Part shown: piece by piece, positions 1-7,334 of the stretch
How the letters are laid out: every line of letters starts with the position of its first letter
Position numbering within the stretch: position 1 is the stretch's first letter
NCBI GenBank assembly: GCA_011390935.1
Contig: JAABRL010000043.1
Coordinates: forward strand, 274 to 36,269
Direction of reading: 5' to 3'
From: Gemmatimonas sp.
GTDB lineage: Bacteria > Gemmatimonadota > Gemmatimonadetes > Gemmatimonadales > Gemmatimonadaceae
DNA: 35,996 bases
The notes under the pieces: model-generated
What the model was told of the DNA's origin: nothing
The model's database searches: none
The model's input: only the letters and a program-made list of their open reading frames with translations
Program-made: the position numbers and the translations under genes

Positions 1-1
1 G

Positions 2-214
2 ACCACCACTGCGCTGGCGCGCTCACTCGCGTCGCAGGCGACGCGCGGCTTCGGGCTCACCAAACGTGCATTGGCCGCGTCGTTCACCAACTCGCTCGAC
101 GCGCAGCTCGAGCTCGAAGCCGAGTGCATGCAGGAGGCGGGACGCACTGCCGACTACGAGGAGGGTGTGCGTGCGTTCCTGGCCAAACGTGCGCCGGTGT
201 ACACGGGGGCGTGA
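2..214 (+). CDS. paaG: PaaG-type enoyl-CoA isomerase/hydratase, C-terminal fragment
   Basis: This is the last 70 codons of a gene that begins left of the window; the reading frame enters at base 2. The residues match the C-terminal helices of crotonase-family PaaG: an LTKRAL stretch, then a Q-L-E-L-E-A-E helix, then a DYEEGVRAFLAKR ending typical of the family. PaaG isomerises the 1,2-epoxide of phenylacetyl-CoA to the oxepin form in aerobic phenylacetate degradation. The catalytic region is outside the window, so a related enoyl-CoA hydratase such as PaaF cannot be fully excluded. The stop codon overlaps the start of paaH (TGATG), indicating translational coupling in a paa operon. Confidence 0.8.
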   Translation, partial: TTTALARSLASQATRGFGLTKRALAASFTNSLDAQLELEAECMQEAGRTADYEEGVRAFLAKRAPVYTGA

Positions 215-1404
215 TGCGTTTCGGTAGCGACTCCGTGATCGGTGTGGTGGGTGCGGGCGCGATGGGTGCGGGCATCGCGCAGGTGGCGGCCGCGGCGGGC
301 CATCGGGTCGTGCTGGCCGACGCGTTTCCCGCGTCACTCGCACGCGCGCGGGCTGGTCATGCCAAAGCCGTGCAGCGTGACGTGGAGAAGGGACGACGCA
401 CCGCTGAAGATGCGGATGCGGTGCTGGCGCGCATTTCGTATGTGGAAGGTGCCGATGAGACCGCGCTCGCACCCTTTGCACCGTGCGCGCTGGTGATCGA
501 AGCGATCGTGGAAGACCTCACGGTGAAGCAGGCGCTGTTTGCCACGCTCGAACGTGTGGTCGGCGCCGACGCGGTGCTGGCCAGCAACACGTCGTCGCTC
601 GCGATTGCGGCGATCGCCGGCGCGTGCGCGAACAGCGCGCGTGTGCTCGGCGTGCACTTCTTCAATCCCGCGCCGGTGATGCCGCTGGTGGAGATCATTC
701 CGGCACTGACCACCGATGAGGCACTCGCCGCCGAGGTGCGCACGCTGGTGGATGGTTGGGGCAAGGTGACCGTGATGGCGTCGGATACGCCGGGGTTCAT
801 CGTGAACCGTATTGCGCGCCCGTTCTACGGTGAAGCGCTGCGCATTCGCGAGGAGCAGATCGCCGACTGCGCCACGATCGACTGGGCCATGCGTGAACTC
901 GGCGGCTTTCGCATGGGGCCGTTCGAGCTCATGGATTTCATCGGCAACGATGTGAACTACGCCGTCACGTGTTCGGTGTTCGAGGCCATGTCGTACGATC
1001 CGCGCTACAAGCCGGCGCTCACGCAGCGACGACTGGTGGAAGCGCGCTGGCTGGGACGCAAATCGGGGCGCGGCTACTACGACTATCGCGAAGGCGCGAG
1101 CGCGCCGGAGGCGGTGCAGGACGTGGCGCTCGGTCGGCAGATCGTGGACCGCATTCTGGCCATGCTGGTGAATGAGGCCGCCGACGCGTTGCACTACGGC
1201 GTGGCCTCGGTGCAGGACATCGAACTCGCGATGACGAAGGGTGTGAACTATCCGCGCGGCCTGCTCGAGTGGGGCGACGCGATCGGCCCCTCGCATGTGC
1301 TCGTCACGCTCGAGCGGCTGCAGGCCGAGTACGCCGAAGATCGGTACCGTCCGAGTGTGCGGTTGCGTCGTGTGGCCGAATCGGGCGGGAGTCTGCGCGC
1401 GTGA
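214..1404 (+). CDS. paaH: 3-hydroxyacyl-CoA dehydrogenase PaaH (3-hydroxyadipyl-CoA dehydrogenase)
   Basis: The 396-residue protein has an N-terminal Rossmann fold with the NAD motif G13-A-G15-A-M-G18 followed by an Asp at the end of the second strand (VVLAD). It has the 3-hydroxyacyl-CoA dehydrogenase signature around H148 (GVHFFNPAPVMPLVEI) and a C-terminal part in two 3HCDH repeats: one ending near GRKSGRGYYDY, the other from about residue 305 to the end. PaaH oxidises 3-hydroxyadipyl-CoA to 3-oxoadipyl-CoA with NAD+. The ATG at 214 was chosen because it overlaps the paaG stop and starts just before the Rossmann strand; upstream in-frame codons would lie inside paaG. It is shorter than E. 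coli PaaH (about 475 residues), lacking some linker sequence between domains. It could serve general beta-oxidation, but the neighbours argue for phenylacetate. Confidence 0.9.
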   Translation: MRFGSDSVIGVVGAGAMGAGIAQVAAAAGHRVVLADAFPASLARARAGHAKAVQRDVEKGRRTAEDADAVLARISYVEGADETALAPFAPCALVIEAIVEDLTVKQALFATLERVVGADAVLASNTSSLAIAAIAGACANSARVLGVHFFNPAPVMPLVEIIPALTTDEALAAEVRTLVDGWGKVTVMASDTPGFIVNRIARPFYGEALRIREEQIADCATIDWAMRELGGFRMGPFELMDFIGNDVNYAVTCSVFEAMSYDPRYKPALTQRRLVEARWLGRKSGRGYYDYREGASAPEAVQDVALGRQIVDRILAMLVNEAADALHYGVASVQDIELAMTKGVNYPRGLLEWGDAIGPSHVLVTLERLQAEYAEDRYRPSVRLRRVAESGGSLRA

Positions 1405-1856
1405 CGCCGACGGTGGCGTCGCGTCCGGTGCGCCTGGTGGCGCACCTCATGGAACACGATGCCTTCTCGCGCTGGCTCGGCATCGAGGTGCTCGCGGCCG
1501 CCGAAGGACTGTCACGACTGCGGCTCACGGTGCGCCCCGACATGGTGAATGGTTTCGGCATTGCGCACGGCGGCGTGCTGTTCTCGCTCGCCGACAGTGC
1601 GTTGGCGTTCTGCACGAATGCCGCGGGCACGCTCAGTGTGGCGCTTGATTGCACGATTTCGTTTCCGGTGGCGGTGCAGGTGGGCGACGTGCTCACCGCC
1701 GAAGCGATCGAGGAGAGCACCACACGCCGCATGGGGTTCTGCCGCGTGACCGTCACCAATCAGCACGATGTGGTGGTCGGGCACTTCCGGGGCACGGTGT
1801 ATCGCACAACGCGTGCGCACGCGCTGCCCGATGATGCCCCCACCGCAGACACATGA
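1401..1856 (+). CDS. paaI: PaaI hot-dog thioesterase
   Basis: The 151-residue protein has the hot-dog thioesterase core with the motif [21 protein letters not shown], which carries the Asn/His-Gly-Gly and Asp pattern of PaaI. PaaI hydrolyses dead-end (hydroxy)phenylacetyl-CoA thioesters and so frees CoA when the pathway stalls. The GTG start at 1401 overlaps the paaH stop (GTGA). A second in-frame start, ATG 1449, would give about 135 residues, close to the usual family length of 140, so the first 16 residues are uncertain. Position between paaH and paaJ supports the assignment. Confidence 0.88.
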   Translation: MTPTVASRPVRLVAHLMEHDAFSRWLGIEVLAAAEGLSRLRLTVRPDMVNGFGIAHGGVLFSLADSALAFCTNAAGTLSVALDCTISFPVAVQVGDVLTAEAIEESTTRRMGFCRVTVTNQHDVVVGHFRGTVYRTTRAHALPDDAPTADT

Positions 1857-1878
1857 TCACCCTCAGCCCTTCCTGCGC

Positions 1879-3105
1879 ATGAGCGCTGCATCTCTTGTGA
1901 ACGCGTACATCGTGGATGGTGTGCGTACTCCCGTTGGCAGTCTTGGCGGATCGCTGAGCGCGGTGCGCGCCGATGATCTGGCCGCGCATGTGTTGCGTGT
2001 GCTCATGGCACGTGTGCCATCGCTCGATCCCGCGACGGTGGCCGATGTGATCCTCGGTTGTGCCAATCAGGCCGGCGACGACAATCGCAATGTGGCGCGC
2101 ATGGCGTCGCTGCTGGCGGGGTTGCCGGTGTCGGTGCCGGGTGAGACGGTGAATCGGCTCTGTGCGAGCGGGTTGTCGGCGGTTGCCGGTGCCGCGCGCG
2201 CGATCAAGGTGGGTGAAGGCGAGGTGTACCTCGCCGGCGGCGTGGAGAGCATGACGCGCGCGCCGTTCGTGATGTCGAAAGCGAGCTCGGCGTTCGGGCG
2301 CGATGTGCAGCTGTTCGATACGAGTCTCGGCTGGCGGTTCGTGAACCCGGCCATGAAGGCGGCGTACGGCACCGATGCCATGGGGGAGACGGCTGAGCAC
2401 GTGGCCGAGCAGTTCGGCATTTCGCGCGACGATCAGGACCTGTTTGCACTCCGTTCACAGCAGAAGGCTGCAGCGGCGCGCTCGGCGGGGCGATTCGAGG
2501 CGGAGATTGCGCCGCTGGAGATTCCGCAGAAGCGCGGCGCCGCGATCACGGTGGCGCAGGACGAGTTTCTGCGCCCCGACACCACGCTCGAGGGGCTGGC
2601 CAAGCTGCGTCCCGCGTTTCGCACCGATGGCCAGGGCTCGGTCACGGCGGGCAACGCGTCGGGGTTGAACGATGGGGCGGCCGCGCTGCTGCTGGCGTCG
2701 GAGGCGGCGGCCGCTCGGTATGGGCTCACGCCACGCGCGCGCGTCGTCGCTGCAGCCGCGGCGGGTGTGGAGCCGCGCATCATGGGTATCGGGCCCGTGC
2801 CGGCCACGCGACTGGTGCTCGAACGTGCGGGACTCACGCTCGATCAGATGGACGTGATCGAGCTCAACGAAGCGTTCGCCGCACAGTCGCTGGCATGCAT
2901 GCGCGAACTCGGTCTGGCCGACGATGACGCGCGGGTAAACCCCAACGGCGGTGCCATCGCCATCGGACATCCGCTTGGCATGAGCGGCGCGCGGTTGGCG
3001 CTCACGGCCACACACGAACTGCATGTGCGCGGCGGTCGCTACGCGCTCTGCACCATGTGCATTGGCGTGGGGCAGGGGTACGCCGTGATTCTCGAGCGGG
3101 TGTGA
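1879..3105 (+). CDS. paaJ: 3-oxoadipyl-CoA thiolase PaaJ
   Basis: The 408-residue thiolase has the full catalytic set: nucleophilic Cys95 ([11 protein letters not shown]), His364 in [16 protein letters not shown] and Cys394 in [10 protein letters not shown]. The N-terminal block [13 protein letters not shown] is typical of the PaaJ/PcaF family. It cleaves 3-oxoadipyl-CoA to succinyl-CoA and acetyl-CoA; PaaJ also acts on the 3-oxo-5,6-dehydrosuberyl-CoA intermediate. ATG 1879 gives a length close to family norm (about 400) and begins just before the first strand. An earlier in-frame ATG lies inside paaI and would add a low-complexity extension. The sequence alone does not separate PaaJ from PcaF; the operon does. 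Confidence 0.9.
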   Translation: MSAASLVNAYIVDGVRTPVGSLGGSLSAVRADDLAAHVLRVLMARVPSLDPATVADVILGCANQAGDDNRNVARMASLLAGLPVSVPGETVNRLCASGLSAVAGAARAIKVGEGEVYLAGGVESMTRAPFVMSKASSAFGRDVQLFDTSLGWRFVNPAMKAAYGTDAMGETAEHVAEQFGISRDDQDLFALRSQQKAAAARSAGRFEAEIAPLEIPQKRGAAITVAQDEFLRPDTTLEGLAKLRPAFRTDGQGSVTAGNASGLNDGAAALLLASEAAAARYGLTPRARVVAAAAAGVEPRIMGIGPVPATRLVLERAGLTLDQMDVIELNEAFAAQSLACMRELGLADDDARVNPNGGAIAIGHPLGMSGARLALTATHELHVRGGRYALCTMCIGVGQGYAVILERV

Positions 3106-3132
3106 TGTGCGCGGCGTGCGCGAGGTGACGCC

Positions 3133-3744
3133 ATGATCTACGCCTTCGACGGATACTTACCGGTGGTGCACGAGAGTGCGTTCGTGCACCCGCAGGCGGC
3201 GGTCACGGGGAACGTGATCATCGGTCGCGATGTGTACGTCGGCCCCGGCGCGGCGATTCGCGGCGACTGGGGTGGCATTGAAATCGGCGATGGCTGCAAT
3301 GTGCAGGAGAACTGCACCATTCACATGTTTCCGGGTGTGACGGTGGTGCTCGAGCCGGGCGCGCACATCGGGCACGGCGCCATCGTGCACGGGGCGCGCA
3401 TTGGTGCGAACACGCTGATCGGCATGAACGCCGTGATCATGGACAACGCCGTGATCGGGGCCGGCTGCATCGTGGGCGCACTCTGTTTTGTGCCCGCCGA
3501 CATGCAGGTACCCGATCGCAAGGTGGTGGTGGGCAATCCGGCGCGCATCGTGAAGGAGGTGAGCGACGAGATGCTCGCCTGGAAGAGCGATGGCACCGCG
3601 CTCTATCAGCAACTGCCGGCGGCGCTTCGTGCGAGCCTGCAGCCCGTGGAGCCACTGCGCGAGGTGCCGGCGAATCGGCCCACGCAGTCGGCCATGCTCA
3701 AGACCTGGAACCAGACGCGGACCACTCCGCGAGAGGAGCACTAG
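3133..3744 (+). CDS. paaY: PaaY-type hexapeptide-repeat protein (gamma-carbonic-anhydrase fold)
   Basis: The 203-residue protein shows the left-handed beta-helix pattern of hexapeptide repeats from about residue 12 to 150 (for example NVIIGRDVYVGPGAAIRGD and the GAHIGHGAIVHGA region). The His residues in these repeats match the metal ligands of gamma-carbonic-anhydrase-like proteins, and a helical tail follows. In E. coli PaaY is a thioesterase that removes a toxic intermediate of phenylacetate breakdown. Length matches PaaY (about 196 residues). It starts 27 bases after paaJ and ends 3 bases before paaZ, so it is co-transcribed. Confidence 0.88.
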   Translation: MIYAFDGYLPVVHESAFVHPQAAVTGNVIIGRDVYVGPGAAIRGDWGGIEIGDGCNVQENCTIHMFPGVTVVLEPGAHIGHGAIVHGARIGANTLIGMNAVIMDNAVIGAGCIVGALCFVPADMQVPDRKVVVGNPARIVKEVSDEMLAWKSDGTALYQQLPAALRASLQPVEPLREVPANRPTQSAMLKTWNQTRTTPREEH

Positions 3745-3747
3745 ACC

Positions 3748-5787
3748 ATGCAGCTCGGCAACTACGCACTCGGTGAATGGGTGCTTGGCACCGGCAAGAC
3801 CGCGTCCCTCGTGCACGCGGTTACCGGCGAGGTGATCGGCGAAGCGTCGAGCGGTGGCCTCGACTTCGCGGCCATGGCGGACTACGCGCGCACTGTGGGT
3901 GGCCCGGCGATGCGCCGGCTCACGTTCCATCAGCGCGCGATGATGCTCAAGGAGATGGCCGTGTACCTCATGGAGCGCAAGGAATCGTTCTACGCGCTCT
4001 CGGCGGCCACGGGGGCGACGCGCTCCGATTCATGGGTGGACATCGAGGGCGGCATTGCCACGTTCTTCGCGTACTCCAGCCGCGGCCGTCGCGAGTTTCC
4101 CAACGAGACGTTCCATGTGGAGGGGCCGGCGGAGGCGCTGTCCAAGGGCGGCAACTTCATGGGGCGCCACATCTGCGTGCCGCTCGAAGGCGTGGCCATT
4201 CACATCAATGCCTTCAACTTCCCCGTGTGGGGCATGCTCGAGAAGCTGGCGCCGGCGCTGCTGGCGGGTGTGCCGTGCATCGTGAAGCCGGCCACGGCCA
4301 CGAGCTATCTCACCGAGCTGGTGTTCCGCGCCATGGTGGACGCGAAGATCTTCCCGGCCGGTGCGATTCAGCTCATCTGCGGCAGTGCGGGTGACCTGCT
4401 CGATCACGTCACGGAGCAGGATGCCGTGGCCTTCACCGGCTCGGCGGCCACGGGCCAGATGCTCAAGGCGAACGCGGCGATCCTGTCGCACTCGGTGCGC
4501 TTCAACATGGAAGCCGACTCGCTGAACTGCAGCATTCTTGGACCGGATGCGACACCCGGCACGGAAGAGTTCGATCTGTTCATCAAGGAAGTGGTGCGCG
4601 AGATGACCACGAAGGCCGGTCAGAAGTGCACGGCGATCCGTCGCACGATCGTGCCCGCGGGGCTCGAAGAGGCGGTGGTGAAGGCGCTCTCGGCGCGTCT
4701 GTCGAAAACCGTGATCGGCGATCCGAGCGTGGAGGGCGTGCGCATGGGCCCGCTCGCCACGCACGGGCAGGTGCGCGATGTCGGCGACGCGGCGAGTCGC
4801 ATTCGGGCCGGCGCGGAGCTCGTGTTCGGTGGCGGCGATTTCGAGGTGGTGGGTGCGGATCGGGAGAAGGGGTCGTTCTTCGGGCCGCAGCTCATGGTGT
4901 GCTCCGATCCGTTCAATCGCGATGAGCCGCACGACATCGAAGCGTTCGGTCCGGTGAATACGATCATGGCGTACCGTGACTTGAACGAAGCGGTGGCCTT
5001 GGCGCGTCGCGGCAAGGGCTCGCTGTGCGGCTCGCTCATCACGCACGATCCCCAGGTGGCGCGCGACGTGATCCTTGGCGTGGCGCCGTATCACGGCCGC
5101 CTGCTGGTGCTCGATCGCACGAGTGCCAAGGAGAGCACGGGGCACGGGTCGCCGCTGCCGAATCTGGTGCACGGTGGTCCCGGCCGCGCGGGTGGCGGCG
5201 AAGAGATGGGCGGCGCGCGCGGCGTGATGCACTACATGCAGCGCACGGCGGTGCAGGGGAGCCCGAGCATGCTCACCGCGATCACGCGTGAGTGGACCAA
5301 GGGCGCGGAGACGAACACCGATGCGGTGCACCCCTTCCGCAAGACGTTCGACGAGCTGGCCGTCGGCGATACGATCATCACCGGCACGCGCGAGATCACG
5401 CTCGACGATGTCGTGAAGTTCGCCGAGCTGAGTGGCGACAAGTTCTACGCGCACATGAACGATGAAGAAGCGCGTTCGAACGGCGTGTTCACGGGACGCG
5501 TGGCGCACGGATACTTCATCGTGTCGGCGGCGGCCGGGCTGTTCGTGGACCCGGCCCTTGGGCCGGTGCTCGCCAACTACGGCATGGAGAACCTGCGCTT
5601 CACCAAGCCGGTGTATCCGGGCGACACGATCCGGGTGCAGCTCACGGTGAAGCAGAAGACCGCGAAGCCGCCGCGCGAGGGAGAGATCCCGCAAGGCGTC
5701 GTGGAGTGGGACGTGGAGGTGCGCAACCAGGACGACGAGCCGGTGGCGGTGTATTCGATCCTGACGCTGGTGCGGCGAGCGGCCTGA
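3748..5787 (+). CDS. paaZ: Bifunctional oxepin-CoA hydrolase / 3-oxo-5,6-dehydrosuberyl-CoA semialdehyde dehydrogenase PaaZ
   Basis: The 679-residue fusion matches E. coli PaaZ (681). The N-terminal aldehyde dehydrogenase domain (about 1-510) has catalytic Cys294 (GQKCTAIRR) and Glu255 (FNMEADSLN). The C-terminal MaoC-like R-specific hydratase domain (about 530-679) has Asp564 and His569 in SGDKFYAHMND. The hydratase half opens the oxepin-CoA ring and the dehydrogenase half oxidises the resulting semialdehyde, so the unstable aldehyde is passed on within one complex. A good ribosome-binding site (GAGGAG, 3733-3738) precedes ATG 3748. It is the last gene of the operon and is followed by a strong terminator hairpin. 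All key residues are present. Confidence 0.95.
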   Translation: MQLGNYALGEWVLGTGKTASLVHAVTGEVIGEASSGGLDFAAMADYARTVGGPAMRRLTFHQRAMMLKEMAVYLMERKESFYALSAATGATRSDSWVDIEGGIATFFAYSSRGRREFPNETFHVEGPAEALSKGGNFMGRHICVPLEGVAIHINAFNFPVWGMLEKLAPALLAGVPCIVKPATATSYLTELVFRAMVDAKIFPAGAIQLICGSAGDLLDHVTEQDAVAFTGSAATGQMLKANAAILSHSVRFNMEADSLNCSILGPDATPGTEEFDLFIKEVVREMTTKAGQKCTAIRRTIVPAGLEEAVVKALSARLSKTVIGDPSVEGVRMGPLATHGQVRDVGDAASRIRAGAELVFGGGDFEVVGADREKGSFFGPQLMVCSDPFNRDEPHDIEAFGPVNTIMAYRDLNEAVALARRGKGSLCGSLITHDPQVARDVILGVAPYHGRLLVLDRTSAKESTGHGSPLPNLVHGGPGRAGGGEEMGGARGVMHYMQRTAVQGSPSMLTAITREWTKGAETNTDAVHPFRKTFDELAVGDTIITGTREITLDDVVKFAELSGDKFYAHMNDEEARSNGVFTGRVAHGYFIVSAAAGLFVDPALGPVLANYGMENLRFTKPVYPGDTIRVQLTVKQKTAKPPREGEIPQGVVEWDVEVRNQDDEPVAVYSILTLVRRAA

Positions 5788-5802
5788 CCGCCCCCAGACA
5801 CG

Positions 5803-5839
5803 ACAGCGGGCGCCCGGGTATCTCCCGGGCGCCCGTTGT
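5803..5839 (+). terminator. Hairpin terminator after paaZ
   Basis: A perfect 12-bp stem (CGGGCGCCCGGG at 5807-5818 with its complement at 5824-5835) closes a 5-base loop. It extends four more pairs, one of them G-U, to 5803/5839. A short T-containing tail (TGTTT) follows. It sits between paaZ and the convergent susD gene and probably stops transcription from both sides. Confidence 0.85.
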
Positions 5840-5879
5840 GTTTGGTGCGACGGCCACCGTGATGGCCGTGATCAGCGCA

Positions 5880-7331
5880 TCAGAGTGGTGTGCAGGGGGC
5901 CGGTAGACCGCGTGCGTCGCACTCGGAGGCGGGGATGATCATGTGAGGGAATACGGCATCTCCCGCTCGATCGAGGGGCAGTTGACCGAGCCGGTCGTAG
6001 CGCCGCGCATCGATCCAGCGCGTGCCCTGCTGCCACATGAGTGAGTAGAGCCGATTGTAGAGCAGCTCCGTGACGAACGCATCGTCCGCGCTGGCGGCCG
6101 TCACGGTCGCAGCGGGCAGCCCACCGGCGAACTGGCGGATGAGGTTGATGTCCGACACCGCGCCCGACCGGTTGTTCGTGTTCCAGCGAACCTCCGCGCG
6201 GAGTAGCAGCAGCTCCTCATTGTTGATCCACGGGATGGGCGCGCCGAGGTTCGCCACCGCGGGGTTGCCGGCCGCGTTGAACATCGTGGGCTTGTGCGTG
6301 CCGGTCAGATCCTCGAGTCGCTGAACGCGTCCGGTGTTGGTGACCTTCGACGTGAGCCGGTTATCGGGCTCTCCGTCGGCCTTCAGTTGCGCGCCCGTCA
6401 CGATCGATGGATGTACCCACAGCCGGTTGTTGCCAAGCGGCTCGGAAACGGGGTTCGCCGGCTCATTCGCCGTCGTGGAGTACGCGTAGTTCACGCCACG
6501 GGTGAGGTTGCCCGGCAGGCCGGCATCGGTGACGAATGACGCGCTCAGCGCGGTGGATGCCTGAGCCCAGCAGGCCGTGCAGTTCACGAACGTGGCCCGG
6601 TGCACGAGCATCTTCGCCGCGAGCGCCCGGTTGAACTGGGCGAACGTACTCGGCGTGTTGAAGCCGGTGTATCCGGGAGGCACCGTGAACGGGAAGGCCG
6701 AGCCGCCGGCCTGGAGGTCGGTGAGTGCCTCATCCATGAGCGCCGAGGCGGCTTCCATCGCGGCCGAGAAGGACACGAACGGCGCCGGCTCGGCATCGAT
6801 CGCCCGATCGGTGTCGATGGGAATCCCGAGCTGTCCGGTTCGGATGGCCAGCCGGTGCATGTGCCACGCCTTCATGGTCTTGGCGAAGCCGACGGACGCC
6901 CGACGCTCGGCGTCGGTGAGTCCGGTCCCGGTCTCCAGCGCGGAGAGATAGGTGTTGATCGTGCGAATGGCGGCGAACAGACCGGTCCAGATGCCGCTCT
7001 GTCGCCCCGTGGGGTCGGCGGGGCCGCGGATCTGCTCGCCGGTTTCACGCGGATCGTTGCCAAGCAGGTTGTACCCTTCGCGCCCGTAGAGCGCGTAGAA
7101 CTGAATCTCGGTGCCGATGTCGTTGTAGGTCTGGGCGAAGATACCCGTGGCGGCACGGGCGAGGACGAGACGGCCGGGTGCGTTGGTGAGGGTCTCGACG
7201 GTGGGGGCGTTCGTGTTCAGGATGTCGAGGTCACCACACGAAACGATGGCCGAGAAGCCGAGCAGGAGCGCGCCGGTGCGCGCAAGACGCGTGCGCATGG
7301 TCGGTCGGATGGCCGGAGTGATCGTGGTCAT
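5880..7331 (-). CDS. SusD/RagB-family outer-membrane lipoprotein
   Basis: The 483-residue protein has a short basic N-terminus, a hydrophobic stretch and a lipobox-like end (SAIVSC), so it is probably a lipoprotein. The rest fits the helix-rich SusD/RagB fold, with features such as NNEELLLLRAEVRWN and the C-terminal LMWQQGTRWIDARRYDRLG block seen in this family. SusD proteins sit on the outer membrane over a SusC channel and bind the substrate. The start ATG lies 3 bases after the susC stop. A second ATG at 7298 would give a more usual signal peptide, with the Cys at residue 21 instead of 32. The substrate cannot be told: no glycoside hydrolase, peptidase or regulator is next to it. Confidence 0.88.
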   Translation of the reverse strand: MTTITPAIRPTMRTRLARTGALLLGFSAIVSCGDLDILNTNAPTVETLTNAPGRLVLARAATGIFAQTYNDIGTEIQFYALYGREGYNLLGNDPRETGEQIRGPADPTGRQSGIWTGLFAAIRTINTYLSALETGTGLTDAERRASVGFAKTMKAWHMHRLAIRTGQLGIPIDTDRAIDAEPAPFVSFSAAMEAASALMDEALTDLQAGGSAFPFTVPPGYTGFNTPSTFAQFNRALAAKMLVHRATFVNCTACWAQASTALSASFVTDAGLPGNLTRGVNYAYSTTANEPANPVSEPLGNNRLWVHPSIVTGAQLKADGEPDNRLTSKVTNTGRVQRLEDLTGTHKPTMFNAAGNPAVANLGAPIPWINNEELLLLRAEVRWNTNNRSGAVSDINLIRQFAGGLPAATVTAASADDAFVTELLYNRLYSLMWQQGTRWIDARRYDRLGQLPLDRAGDAVFPHMIIPASECDARGLPAPCTPL

Positions 7332-7334
7332 CGG

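Noticed and set aside
4030..5694. A 554-codon minus-strand frame opposite paaZ
   Set aside because: paaZ has all catalytic residues in frame; the antisense frame is Arg/His-rich with no motif.
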